A stretch of 64,000 nucleotides of DNA from Avena insularis (taxonomy: Eukaryota > Streptophyta > Magnoliopsida > Poales > Poaceae). The notes below the pieces were generated by a model that did no database searches, had not been told where the DNA came from, and worked only from the letters and a program-made list of their open reading frames with translations. The DNA is taken from NCBI GenBank assembly GCA_023614405.1, contig CM042689.1:330746305-330810304 (forward strand), in the 5' to 3' direction. This document shows positions 1-10,486 of this stretch, piece by piece. Each line of letters opens with the position of its first letter. The stretch's first letter is position 1. A program made the position numbers and the translations under genes.

Positions 1-115
1 TTCATCGAGAAACACAACACGCTGTCATCTGACTGAAACTCAATTTGTCTCTGAAAAGCTGAATGTGTTTGTGGGCGCCATTGTTTGAGCTGACCATGCA
101 TCTTGATCATGCCAG
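1..115 (+). other. 3' end of first visible intron of the PERK-like gene
   Basis: The stretch ends in a CAG acceptor and is clearly homologous to the end of the intron at 63466-63861 in the second gene (shared ttcatcgagaaac and gaaactcaatttgt blocks). It therefore belongs to the gene body rather than to a promoter. Confidence 0.8.
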
Positions 116-2296
116 CGGATTTCTTCTACGACCCGAGGCAGCCGACGACGCCGCTGCAGCAGTCGCACGCGCTGTCGACGACGCCCACGTCGACGCCGCC
201 GCTGATGCAGTCGTGGCAGGACGGCGGCGCCACGCCGGGGTCCCCGCTCCCGGCCATGACGGGCGGGACGTTCGGGTACGACGAGCTGGCGGCGGCGACG
301 GACGGGTTCTCGGAGGCGAACCTGCTGGGTCAGGGCGGGTTCGGGCACGTGTACAAGGGCAGCGTGCGCGGGCAGGAGGTGGCCATCAAGAAGCTGCGCG
401 CCGGGAGTGGGCAGGGCCACCGCGAGTTCCGCGCGGAGGTGGACATCATCAGCCGCGTGCACCACAAGAACCTCGTCTCCCTCGTCGGCTTCTGCATCCA
501 CGCCGAGCAGCGCCTCCTCGTCTACGAGTACGTCCCCAACAAGACCCTCGAGTCCCAGCTCCACAACGGTAATGCCCAATGACCAATGCTCTTGCGACTG
601 CTCTGCTCTGTTGGTCTTGGAAATGGGAGTACTGACACGGGAGTCTGGTGATGGTTTCAGGGAGCAGCCGTGCGGCGCTGGATTGGCCGCGGCGGTGGAA
701 GATTGCCGTCGGTTCGGCGAAGGGCCTCGCGTATCTGCACGAGGACTGTGAGTTCTTCCTGATTGGCTCAGTTCATTTCATTCTAATACTACTACGAATT
801 TATGGCGTGGACATTGTCCGTCGTACTATTTGAATTTTGTGACATTAAATGGATGGTTTTTATCTCAGGTCACCCTAAGATTATCCATCGCGACATCAAG
901 GCAGCCAACATCCTCCTGGACTACAACTACGAGCCCAAGGTAAATCGACAAAACCGAGCACCATGATGGCATCGCCTGATTCAGTCTATTTATCTACGGC
1001 ATGCTTTCTTTCTGGTACATACAGGTTGCAGATTTCGGGCTAGCCAAATGCCAGGAACTAGAACAGACTGCCGTTGAAACGCGCGTAATGGGAACTTTTG
1101 GGTAAGATGATTGTTACACGCATGAACCTCAAATTGACTAAGAAGATCGCTTAGCTGGTAGGTATATGAATCAATGCATGTGGAGTAATCTTGTCTTGTC
1201 AAAACCTGTGTCTCCAGATATCTGGCTCCGGAATACGCTGCCACTGGCAAAGTCAGCGATCGCTCCGACGTCTTCTCCTTCGGCGTGATGCTTCTAGAGC
1301 TGATCACAGGAAGGAAACCTATCATGGAATCATCAGATCACCAGCCTGAAACATTGGTTTCTTGGGTGAGTTGCCATGAAGCTCTGAACCATCGCCTGAA
1401 TGTTTTGCAGGAAAATATTGGCAACATACAGTGATTCAGATGGTTGCGCCCCTTTTGAAGTCGTTTTCGCTAACTTGTCCAAATTATCCGACAATGACAA
1501 CCACTAACTATAACTGTACTAGTATAGGTGCATCATGTTTATTCCAACTGATTCCCCATGGATATTTCCAGCTACAAATGCAACAAGTAGTAATTAATGG
1601 ATTCATCTCTTCTGTGTTGAACAGGCTAAGCCCTTGCTGACGAAGGCAGCGGAGGAGGAAAACTACGAGGAGCTGATCGACCCGAGGTTGGGGACCAACT
1701 ACGATGCATACGACATGGCGCGGCTCGTCGCTTGTGCCGCCGCTGCCGTTCGCCAGACGGCGAGGTCTCGCCCGCGGATGACCCAGGTTAGTGCTAGATG
1801 TTGGACTAACTCAAGTTCCACGCCCGCAATTTCTAGTTTCCACATGCCACGACTTGCAGGCTTCATCGACGCCACAACGAGTAACAACTAACAAGCTTTG
1901 CTTCCGATGGAATGTGATCAGATCGTCCGGTACCTGGAAGGCGAGCTGTCGGCGGAGGACCTGAACGGCGGCATGACGCCGGGCCAGAGCGCGATGCATC
2001 GGGGCGGCAACACGGACGAGATGAGTCGGCTCAGGAGGATGGCGTTCGGGCCGTTGAGCGGGACGGGCGGCGGCACCATCAGCGAGTACGCCAGCAGCGA
2101 GATGAGCGCGCCGACGAGCGAGTACGGGCTGAACCCGTCCAGCGAGTACACGGCCAGCAGCGCGGCGGACACGGAGGACATGACGGAGGTCCCACCACGC
2201 AGAACAGGCAGCGGCGAGGCTAGACCTGGAACAACAGAGCGCTTTAGCAGGCGCACCACCGTGAGCAGGCAGGCCGGACGTCCTAGCCAGGGGTGA
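116..2296 (+). CDS. PERK-type receptor-like kinase, cytoplasmic kinase part (5' exon outside window)
   Basis: Seven exons are visible: 116-568, 661-747, 869-939, 1025-1101, 1218-1365, 1625-1786 and 1922-2296. All introns are GT-AG and the phases agree throughout, giving 456 residues after a split Ala codon. The protein is a plasma-membrane Ser/Thr kinase of the proline-rich extensin-like receptor kinase family, thought to sense cell-wall state. Kinase motifs are complete: Gly loop [17 protein letters not shown] lysine, [14 protein letters not shown] (an RD kinase), VADFGLAK, and GTFGYLAPEYA. The C-terminal tail is Ser-rich ([16 protein letters not shown]), as in PERKs. Positions 1-115 are the end of the intron that follows the extracellular/membrane exon; that exon is upstream of the window. 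The same exon start occurs in the gene at 62472. No break is seen, so the gene looks functional. Confidence 0.93.
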
Positions 2297-2491
2297 CGCG
2301 ACGCCGGAATTTTCCTCAAGTTTACAAGCCAATGATAAAAACAAAAGAAATCGTTGCTCGTGTTCATACATGATGCTGCCACTGGGATTTCGTTTTTCGT
2401 TCCTTTGTTTTTGTGTTGGTTCTTCAGTTTTCGGGTTCGTTTATTTTTTGTTGGGTGGTGGAAGAAATTGTAATTAACCACTCATCAGATG

Positions 2492-2497
2492 AATAAA
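2492..2497 (+). terminator. candidate polyadenylation signal of the first PERK-like gene
   Basis: An AATAAA hexamer lies about 195 bp after the stop codon, following a T/GT-rich stretch (2380-2470). Spacing and composition fit a plant 3' UTR. No transcript end can be proven from sequence alone. Confidence 0.45.
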
Positions 2498-2630
2498 ACG
2501 CAAAGAGGTTTTAGAAGCTTTTCTAATTCGGATTTTCTAATTCTCAATCAAGTGAAACTTAATGAATATTGTGGTTTTATCTATTAAAATCAGATTGTGG
2601 GTTTAGTTATTTAAATTGGATTACCTAGAA

Positions 2631-2704
2631 TAAATGGGCTGGTTTACATATTTAAGTTAAAACTTAATAAATGGGCTGGTTTACATATTTAAGTTAAAAC
2701 TTAA
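2631..2704. repeat. 37-bp direct tandem duplication, two copies
   Basis: Two adjacent copies of a 37-bp unit containing aaatgggctggtttacat are essentially identical. They sit in AT-rich sequence downstream of the first gene and look like a recent local slippage duplication. Confidence 0.8.
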
Positions 2705-3299
2705 ATTACAAATATATTAGTTAAATAGAAAATTTAATTAACAATGTAGATGATTTGAATTCATCAATGCATGATCACTTGAGTTGCAAAATACTCATAG
2801 TTGATTTTATTCAAATTAATTGATCTATTTAATATAATGCAAAGGACTTTATTTTACTAGGTTTCATATATTTAGTAAGTTATGATCTAAATAACAGTGC
2901 ATGACTATTATGCACTTTAAACCTTATGGTTTTTTATATTTCCGTACAATGTGTTAAGAGATCTTTTGAGTGGTTTATGATTTAGATAAAGAGGAATAGA
3001 TTTGATCAAGATTTGATTAAAGACTTGATGATTTCATATGCATAAGACAATTGTTCAACATAGATGACAATAGATACTAAGATGATCAAATATGGTAAGA
3101 TAAGAATAGATCTGATATTTGTTTTTTAAGAGTTTGTTTGTGTTATGATTCACTTTTAGTTACGTGTATTATTTCTAACTCCTTAAAATAGAGTTTTATC
3201 AAAGTTTATAACGCTCAACTTGATGATCTAAGTCTAACTCATAGTGAAACTTCAAATCACTTTGACAAGTTATATAAAAAAGTTTTAAATTTTCCATAA

Positions 3300-3490
3300 T
3301 TTTACATGCATGAATGCAATGAACACATCTATTTTCTACCCATCTCGAGTCTTTTGAACTACGGGAGGTTACATCCTTCCCCCTTAAAACAAAACCTCGT
3401 CCTCGAAGTTCGACCTCCCCATATTGGGAAGTGGAAAGAACTTCGGTTGGTACCATCTGCGGTTTGGGTCACCAACTTTGGTTTTGATTG
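3300..3490 (-). mobile_element. Ty3/gypsy remnant: pol 3' end and start of 3' LTR
   Basis: On the minus strand one frame reads RSNFEDEVLF followed by a stop, a purine tract, and then TGTAACCTCCC. This is the usual layout of the end of pol, the polypurine tract and the LTR start in chromovirus-like plant gypsy elements. The LTR would run toward lower coordinates into the AT-rich DNA at 2.5-3.37 kb, but its far end cannot be fixed. The rest of pol is not recognisable above 3490, so this is a truncated fragment. Confidence 0.5.
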
Positions 3491-4839
3491 ATATATTATT
3501 TTCTTTAGATGATATCGATACCCTGTCATGTATTTTCTATGAACATGGGTCTAATTCCCCATCCATCCGGCCTTCTAACTGACTAAAGTCTCGAAAAGAC
3601 TTCCTACTATGGTTATAGGTCTTAATATAGCTTCTAATATATACTAGTCCTTTTGGTATCGCTTCTTAGAATGATTTTGGTCAGCTTAAGTCTATCTAAG
3701 CTTGGATACTTATTTGTACCCAATGGTTATATAGTCCCTTAGATTTAAGGTAAGGATATAATATCTCCCATATCAATCTACCTATAACTAGGTCTTGAAC
3801 ATAGTCTATCTAAGGTAGCAATCAAGGCCTTTTCATGCAGTTTGCAGTTTTGTATCTTTTAAATACACCGTGTTGTAGCCTCTCCTTTGAGTAAATTTCC
3901 TACTTCCCTCACTTCACTTGGTGAGATATCACACTACCTTAACCTTGTACGGAACTAGGTTCCCTAGGGATTTGAGTTAAGCTTCATCAAATACCAATTA
4001 TGGTTATGGTACTCTTTCGATAGAACTCTGACAATACAACCTTATAAAGACATGATTCAACTCCATTTCAGTTCAGTTTTATTTTTAGATCATACTCCGA
4101 CTCTTGGTTTTGAACAAGTTCAACATGATTTTCTCTCTCCCCTTTAGGAATTTTCTAATGGTCACTCACACTTCTCCTAGAAATTTGGCTTTATGGTTAG
4201 GTTGCGGTCTATTCCTTGGCTTATTACTATACTAGAATAATTGTCTCACGAAGAAATCTATTGCCTACCAACTCAATTGTGAATACGCACTATGAATCCA
4301 CACATTAGTAAAAACATACTATACACGTAAAAGTGGAAGAAACCAATTATGGATGGATTTTTCTGGCAAGTCGTTGATCCAATGCCTCGTTGTTTCTGTA
4401 AACATAAGTTGGAGATACAAGACTATTGTATTTGGATTTCCACTAGGAAGTTGCACTATGTAGAAGTGGTCGTGTAGCTAGGTTAACAGCTTGTCAATGC
4501 TATCGTACATCTTCATGTTTCTCTCAATCTTGAAGCGTGTAGGCCAAAGCATGGCGGACTGAGGTAGAAGGGTTGTTAAGCTCCGTGAATGATGTCTAGA
4601 TGGGTGATGACACCAGTTCTATGTGTTCCAACTCATTCAGACTCCAAGTGCAGAGTGATGTAGCAAGTGTGTTTTTCCCACAAGGGTAATTCGAGGGTTT
4701 ATATAGGACTCTCTAGGATCCGAGAAACTTCCTTTTTCCAACCTCTTCTAGCAACATACAAAAAAGTGTTTATCTTGTGCCTCCAACTCCACCGTGTGGT
4801 TTTCAAGAACAAGGCTTCATATTAGAATTATAAACTGGT
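3491..4839. other. no gene recognised; degenerate repeat DNA
   Basis: There is no ORF with family resemblance on either strand. Composition resembles decayed retrotransposon, and 4695-4710 holds a TATA-like string (gtttatatagg). I cannot assign it to a family. Confidence 0.4.
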
Positions 4840-5206
4840 AATACCCAAGTGCAGGGAATCACTGTAGCACAATTCGATAAGTATTTAAGTGTCGAACCCA
4901 CATGGAGCTGAACGTAAACTATTTATTTTCTAAAGCCCTATAACCCACTTATATGGCATTTTTTGCAATGCAATAAACTAGAAGGTGTGAGATACTTTTT
5001 GCTTCTAACTAATCCCTCTATTTCAAAATATAAGATGTTTTACCGCCTTTTACAAAGCTAAAACATCAAATAGAGGAAGTAGAAAACTGTAAAGTGTTGA
5101 AATAAAAAATAGAAAGTAAACTAGTGCAAGTAAAGTAAAAACAGGTAAAAATATAAGTCGGTAAAGTGGAAGCAAGTAACTTAAGATAGAAAGTGTTCTG
5201 GCAAGT
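4840..5206. mobile_element. older LTR-retrotransposon fragment that hosts the 5207-12042 element (left part)
   Basis: The segment starting gtaatacccaagtgcag resembles non-coding parts of Triticeae gypsy elements. The intact element at 5207-12042 splits it, and sequence resumes at 12048. The assignment is by resemblance only. Confidence 0.3.
5010..5082. mobile_element. small Stowaway-like MITE
   Basis: About 70 bp with imperfect inverted ends: CCCTCTATTTC with AATATAAGATGTTTT on one side and AAACATCAAATAGAGG on the other, flanked by TA. The ends match the CTCCCTC termini of Triticeae Stowaway (Tc1/mariner) MITEs. It is much shorter than usual, so internal sequence has been lost. Confidence 0.5.
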
Positions 5207-6763
5207 TGATGCGTGCACCCCGTTTTTGATGTGGGATACTTCGTTGGAACCACAAGAGCAAGGTGTGATGAGCACAGCAGCAAGTTTCCCTCAGTAGAGA
5301 CCGAGGTTATCGAACCTGAAGGAGGAAGGAAACGTCTCAAAGGTGTTGCTGGCAACATGGATACCTGCACAACACAAACTCAAGACTTTGCCCCAACGAA
5401 TCAGTGAGGTTTTCAAGCTCACCGGTTTGCTGTAACAAAGGATTAAACGTATGGTGTGGAAGGTAATGGTTTGCAGCAAGTAAACAAGTAACAGTGGAGG
5501 ATGTATCAATGGTAAAGATTGGACCGGGGTCCATAGTTCACTAGAGGTGCTCTCCTTAGATAAACAACATGGCATTAAGGGTAAACAAATTACAGCGGGG
5601 CAATTGACAGGAACTGAGCAAGGCATAATAATGCAATTACTAGCTAGAAAGATCCTATGAAGTTTATTGGGAAATACAACAATATACATAGACCGTAATC
5701 CAACTGCATCTATGACTAGAAGTCCACCTTCAGGTTATCATCCGAACCCCCTCCAGTATTAAGTTGCAAGCAACAGACAACTGCTTTAAGCAAAGTGTGT
5801 AAGGTAAACAATCCACATGTTCCATGAACAAGAGACCGTTGTTTTCTCCCTAGTAGCAACAACACATCTACAACCGAAGATATTTCTGTCACTTCCCTTG
5901 GAAACTAGAGGCATGGACCCACTATCGAGCATAAATACTCCCTCTTGGAGTCACTAGCAACTACTTGGCCAAGATAACCACTAGCAACGGAGAACATGCA
6001 AGATCACAAACAACACATACATGATAGAATCATAAAGATAGAACCATTAATCAAACCAACATAATAATCTCAATATCCATCGGATCCCTGCAAACACAAC
6101 ATGCATGATTACAAATAGATTAGATCTTGATCATGAACGGAGCTCACAAGTTCTATACATGAAAGCACAAAGGAGGAGATACAACCATCTAGCTACTACA
6201 TGGACCCATAGTCCAAGGTGGAACTACTCACAAATCATACCGGAGAGAAGGCCTCTGGGATGATCTCCCTTTCGGCAGGGTGTCAGGAAGAGCTTCATAT
6301 CCCCCCGATCTAGGGACGATGGTGGCGGTGGCTACAGACGGTTTCGTGGATTTCTGATCGGGTACTGAGAGTTTCTGCATCGGGGGCTTCTTATAAGCGA
6401 AGGGGCGAGTCCGGGAGGCGATCAGGGCCGCCAAACCCTACCCAGGCGCAGGTCCACCTGACCCTGTGCCTGGGGTGGGTCTGGCCCCCCTGGCCAACCC
6501 CTCCGGCTCTCCTCTGGACTTCTTGTTCCCCACGGAAAGTTATTGACTTTGACGTTTGTCCCGTCCAATTCTGAGAATATTTCTTTACTAACTTTTCTGA
6601 AACCAAAAATAGCAGAAAACAGGCACCTGACACTGTTGCAACTTGTTAATAGGTTAGTACCAGAAAACATGTAAAAAGCACCTCAAAGTGTAGACAAGTA
6701 AAGCAAAGTAGATACTAACAAGCATGGAGCATTAAAAATTATAGATACGTTTCCAACGTATCA
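5207..6763 (-). repeat. 3' LTR of the 5207-12042 element
   Basis: Near-identical along its whole length to 10487-12042, with only scattered substitutions. The minus-strand start is TGATACGTTGG with a short palindrome around GATACGTT. A TATA-like ttataag lies near 6390 on the minus strand. Confidence 0.9.
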
Positions 6764-6800
6764 GCATCCCCAAGCTTAACTCCTGCTCGTCCTCGAGTAG
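6764..6800 (-). promoter_or_regulatory. polypurine tract and conserved 3' block before the LTR
   Basis: On the minus strand the sequence CGAGGACGAGCAGGAG, then TTAAGCTTGGGGATGC, directly abuts the LTR start. The same block precedes the 3' LTR of the second element at 54688-54725. It is the expected place for plus-strand priming. Confidence 0.65.
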
Positions 6801-9498
6801 GTAAGTGATAAAAGAATAATTTTTGAGGTGACATGCACCCTCAGAATAAAGATCCAACCATTTGCAAACATTGAAAGTTGGGATCAAAGAACTCTAAACA
6901 TGTGCATGAAAGATGGAGTTATAACAATAGGACATGGTAATTATGCATGCAACATGGCAAGCTACAAACAAAGATCATGAATAATATGTATTGAAAAACG
7001 TTTGTTTGTTTCACATGCAGAAAACATAGCATAGTGGCAATCAGCTTGTCCCTCATAGAGTAGCAATATAATGCATAGGACACCTGCAAAGTTCACAAGG
7101 GGGACTATAAACAGATAGCACAAGAGCAAGTAATAACACAATATGCATCAATTAATAAGTTTTGGAACACTGCACACATAATGACAACTATGCTCTCTTA
7201 ATGGTGCCTAAAGGTAGAAGGTGGAGACTCAATAATGGTGGAAGAAAGGAATTTTTGTAAAGGAAGCAGGGATTACAAGTTTCAAAAAGAGCTTACAAAA
7301 ACTATGGTACTAGTTAGCTTTCAGCCCTCATTGCCCCTATCATAAGCATCTTGAAGTGGTTAAGGTTAAAGTGGCAAAGCTGGAGTATATGCTTGACAAA
7401 GTATAAGTTGGCAATCTCAAGTCCCTTGAATATGAGGGCTACACCTCATGGATACTCAACTTAGGGCCCAGGCAAGTTCTTGTCACTATAAGTATTTGCA
7501 TATCATTGAGAACCGCCAACGGGGTACCCCTTGCACATGGTACAGGAACTTTCTCATAACCAAAATGACAAGGCAAGCAGACACTGAGCATCTCAACATT
7601 TCTTCTTATGTACCATGGGAATATGGTGATTTTTTCTCTCTTTCCTCTTTTCTCAATGTGTCTCTCTTTTTTATAAGAAGAATGCTTCATAGATGTCACT
7701 ATGGTGATGCTGCAAGTTTCCACCATGATTAGGCATGGATTAGGCTAGCGGCTCAGGCGTTTCTCTAACACAGAATACAAACTCCATGAACTTACAAGTT
7801 CCCACTTCATTTCACACCGGTAACATCCATAGACAAAAGAGCATGATATCAACGGAGTATAAAAAGTACAAGTGTAATGTTGAAAACGTTCCCCGTGACA
7901 GCACGGTTCTGCTAATCCCAACTTATAAGTGCAAGCATATACAACAAAGTTGCCTCAATGGTTCAAGTTTATTAGGGGAAAGAATAAAATGTGCCATCAA
8001 GTTCGTGAGGGCTTTAATCACTAAGTTTTCACATAACAAAATAGTTTTTAATTAGAAGATAGTTGAAAACAAGAATATACTTGGAATGGTGTAACACACC
8101 ATGCATAGGAGTTTATAGTGGACACTTTGGAATAACTTGGTTTCTTGGGAGTTGGAAGTATGAGTAGAGCTTACTCATACAAGTGGAGGCTAGCAAAAGA
8201 CTGGGAGCAACCAACTAAGAGAGCAATAATGGCCATAATTATGCAATGCAACAAAGCAAACTAATCAAAGCAAAGAGTGGTACTACAAGTCAAGGACTAA
8301 TGATCATAGAGGCTAATGGTGACTTGTCATAGTCATAACATGGTGTGAGCATGTGCCAAGTCAACCCAAGCAAAACATCAAAGGAGAATACCACAATACT
8401 ATGCTTTTGCATGCTAAAACAACGCATAATTTCTTCAAGGCACACTAAGCAATCCCAATTGTTTGGAACAAGACATGATACAGCAATAATCACTAAGCAT
8501 AATGCAAAAACAACACCTAGCATGTCATGCTAAAGTCTTAGTCACAGTCAATGCAAGCTCCTCTTGCACTTCAAGCAAGAACTTACTACTCCTTTCCAAA
8601 CACCAAGCAAACTTATTTGCAAAACAACACAGCGAGAACGGGGGCCCAAACTACTAAAGAAAACTAAACAAACTAAGCAAAGTAAACGAAAACTAAGACG
8701 CTCCAAGAACAACACAACTGTGCATTAAACAATAAAAGTGAAGTGTCTAGATAAACCTGAGCTTTTTATTGATGAAGAAGGGGATGCCTTGGGCATCCCC
8801 AAGCTTTGACGCTTGTACCTCTTAGATATTTCTTGGGGTGACACCATGGTGGCATCCCCAAGATTGAGATTTTGTCCATTCTTCATCTCATTGCATCATT
8901 CTCTCTCTACACCTGAAAATTTTCCTTCATACAAAACTTCACACAATCTTCATTAGCAACATTAGCTTATTCAAAAGATATTAGACCACTGGCAAAGCTT
9001 TGGAGCAGCAAGGCTTTTCACTAAAAACACAAGCTACTGAAGTAACTCCTTCAAATAAACTCAATTTACCCGAAGAGATCTCAAAAAGGAATCAATAAGA
9101 AACAAATGCAAATAATGGCAGACATCTGTCAAAAAAGACCAGCAGGTAGAAACCAATTTTTTCGAACATCTTCTGTTATTCAAATAAAAAAGTGTTGAAC
9201 TAACGAAAGTTATCCAACATACTGGGGGATTTATTAGTAAATTTGGAGCTCCATCTGAGTTATAGAGCCTCCTCACGATTTTTTTGGTGGAGGACAGAAA
9301 TTTGTTTCGGGACAACAACTCCCCAAATCTTAGTTCCCTCTCATTAGAGGTCATTCTTGGCACAAAAAGCAAACAAAAGGGATAAGGAGAGGTCATTACA
9401 GTAGTAATAACTTCCAAAACTCAAGGAAACTCTTGGGTTATCTCCCAACTAGTACTTTTCTTTAACGCCTTTAAGTTAGGCACAAGAAGCAAGAAAAA
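6801..9498 (-). other. conserved non-coding domain of the non-autonomous element
   Basis: No supported coding sequence over 2.7 kb. Much of it aligns by eye with 51840-54690 of the other tRNA-Asp-primed element, in the same order and orientation. Shared blocks include cccccagtatgttgg, cccgaaaca and two hairpins. Conservation between elements with different ORFs suggests a cis-acting role such as packaging or dimerisation; that role is inference. Confidence 0.6.
8780..8863 (-). ncRNA. two conserved hairpins in the element RNA
   Basis: On the minus strand, first CTTGGGG pairs with CCCCAAG (8832-8863). Then a perfect 9-bp stem GGGGATGCC / GGCATCCCC with a CAA loop occurs at 8780-8802, followed at once by CAATAAA. 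The same pair in the same order occurs at 52420-52520 in the second element. This is a predicted structure inside a transposon transcript, not a known RNA family. Confidence 0.5.
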
Positions 9499-10110
9499 TC
9501 AAGTATTTTCAAATGAAGAAGTATTAACATTCATACTTGCAAAATCTTCAACTATGAAAGATATCTCATCCAAATGGGTTTTGGAGGATCCTTTCTCATC
9601 TCTCTTTGGTCTACTACCTTCATCAAAAATATTTTCAGGGGCAATCCAATCAAAGTTATTTTCAAAGGCTTCATGCATTCCAACAAGCTTATAGGGTATG
9701 GGTATATTGAATTCCTCTCTAGGCTTAGTTTTATCAGAAATACCCACAACATCTACACTTGAACCTAGCATATTGAAACGTTCAAAAACCTTTTTGGCCT
9801 CCCTAGCAACATCGTGGAATTCTTTTGATAAAGTTTCAAGGATGAATTCCCTTTTTTCAATATTCTTATCTTCTTTTAGTTTTAGGAATAAGAATTGTAT
9901 GAAGGGGTTAAGGCTAACAAACCTAGCCTCCAACATATGAACTAAAGAAGCTGCAGCAATCTCATAATTAGGAGCAAGTTCAGCTATAGATTTATCCTCA
10001 ATATCCTCATGCTTGCTAACATAATTAAACAATTCTTCAATATTATCATTCCCAATTATGGAGCCACTACCTATTGCAAGATTTTCCAGAGCAAACTTGG
10101 GGAACAACAT
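9499..10110 (-). CDS. 203-aa protein of unknown function in the non-autonomous element
   Basis: An uninterrupted ORF starting about 380 bp inside the 5' LTR, with first Met at 10110. The protein is acidic and largely helical in character, with charged central stretches (EDKNIEKREFILETLSKEF) and no transmembrane segment. It has no CCHC, protease, RT or integrase motif. It may be an altered gag N-terminus or a captured sequence; I do not recognise it. The second element has an unrelated-looking ORF in the corresponding place. Confidence 0.5.
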   Translation of the reverse strand: MLFPKFALENLAIGSGSIIGNDNIEELFNYVSKHEDIEDKSIAELAPNYEIAAASLVHMLEARFVSLNPFIQFLFLKLKEDKNIEKREFILETLSKEFHDVAREAKKVFERFNMLGSSVDVVGISDKTKPREEFNIPIPYKLVGMHEAFENNFDWIAPENIFDEGSRPKRDEKGSSKTHLDEISFIVEDFASMNVNTSSFENT

Positions 10111-10308
10111 GGTGAGCTAGAACAGGGTGACAACTAGAGCAGGAACTAATTTTTTTGTGTTTTTGAATAAAGCAAGCAAACCACACTAGACTAATTTTTT
10201 TTTTTTTTGAAAAGAGGCAAACAAAACCAAACAAAAGAAACTAAGCAAACTGAAAACAACGTAAAGAGAAAGGAAGTGAAGGACTACCCTAGTGAAGACG
10301 TCCTTAGC

Positions 10309-10486
10309 CTCCCCGGCAACGGCGCTAGAAATCTTGTTAGCTGGTGCTTGACGGGGAGGAAAAGGTTGAAGCTGTTATATATATGTCCCCGGCAACGGCG
10401 CTAGAAATCTTGTTAGCTGGTGCTTGACGGGGAGGAAAAGGTTGAAGCTGTTATATATATGTCCCCGGCAACGGCGCTAGAAATCT
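10309..10486 (-). repeat. triplicated 76-bp primer-binding region (tRNA-Asp)
   Basis: Three copies of a ccccggcaacggcgctag block start at 10311, 10387 and 10463, exactly 76 bp apart, and the sequence between them is identical. The minus strand reads TAGCGCCGTTGCCGGGGA, one base from the complement of the plant tRNA-Asp 3' end. The copy at 10463 adjoins the 5' LTR and is the one in position to prime. Confidence 0.85.

Noticed and set aside
1811..2481. Two minus-strand ORFs of ~186 aa over the first gene's 3' end
   Set aside because: Antisense to the last PERK exon and 3' UTR, with no independent support.
5291..5689. 132-aa minus ORF with a near copy at 10595-10969
   Set aside because: It is LTR sequence present in both LTRs of the same element.
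10309..10486. Possible CRISPR-like or tRNA array from the regularly spaced ccccggcaacggcg blocks
   Set aside because: The spacers are identical and each block is a primer site complementary to the tRNA-Asp 3' end; no cloverleaf can be formed.
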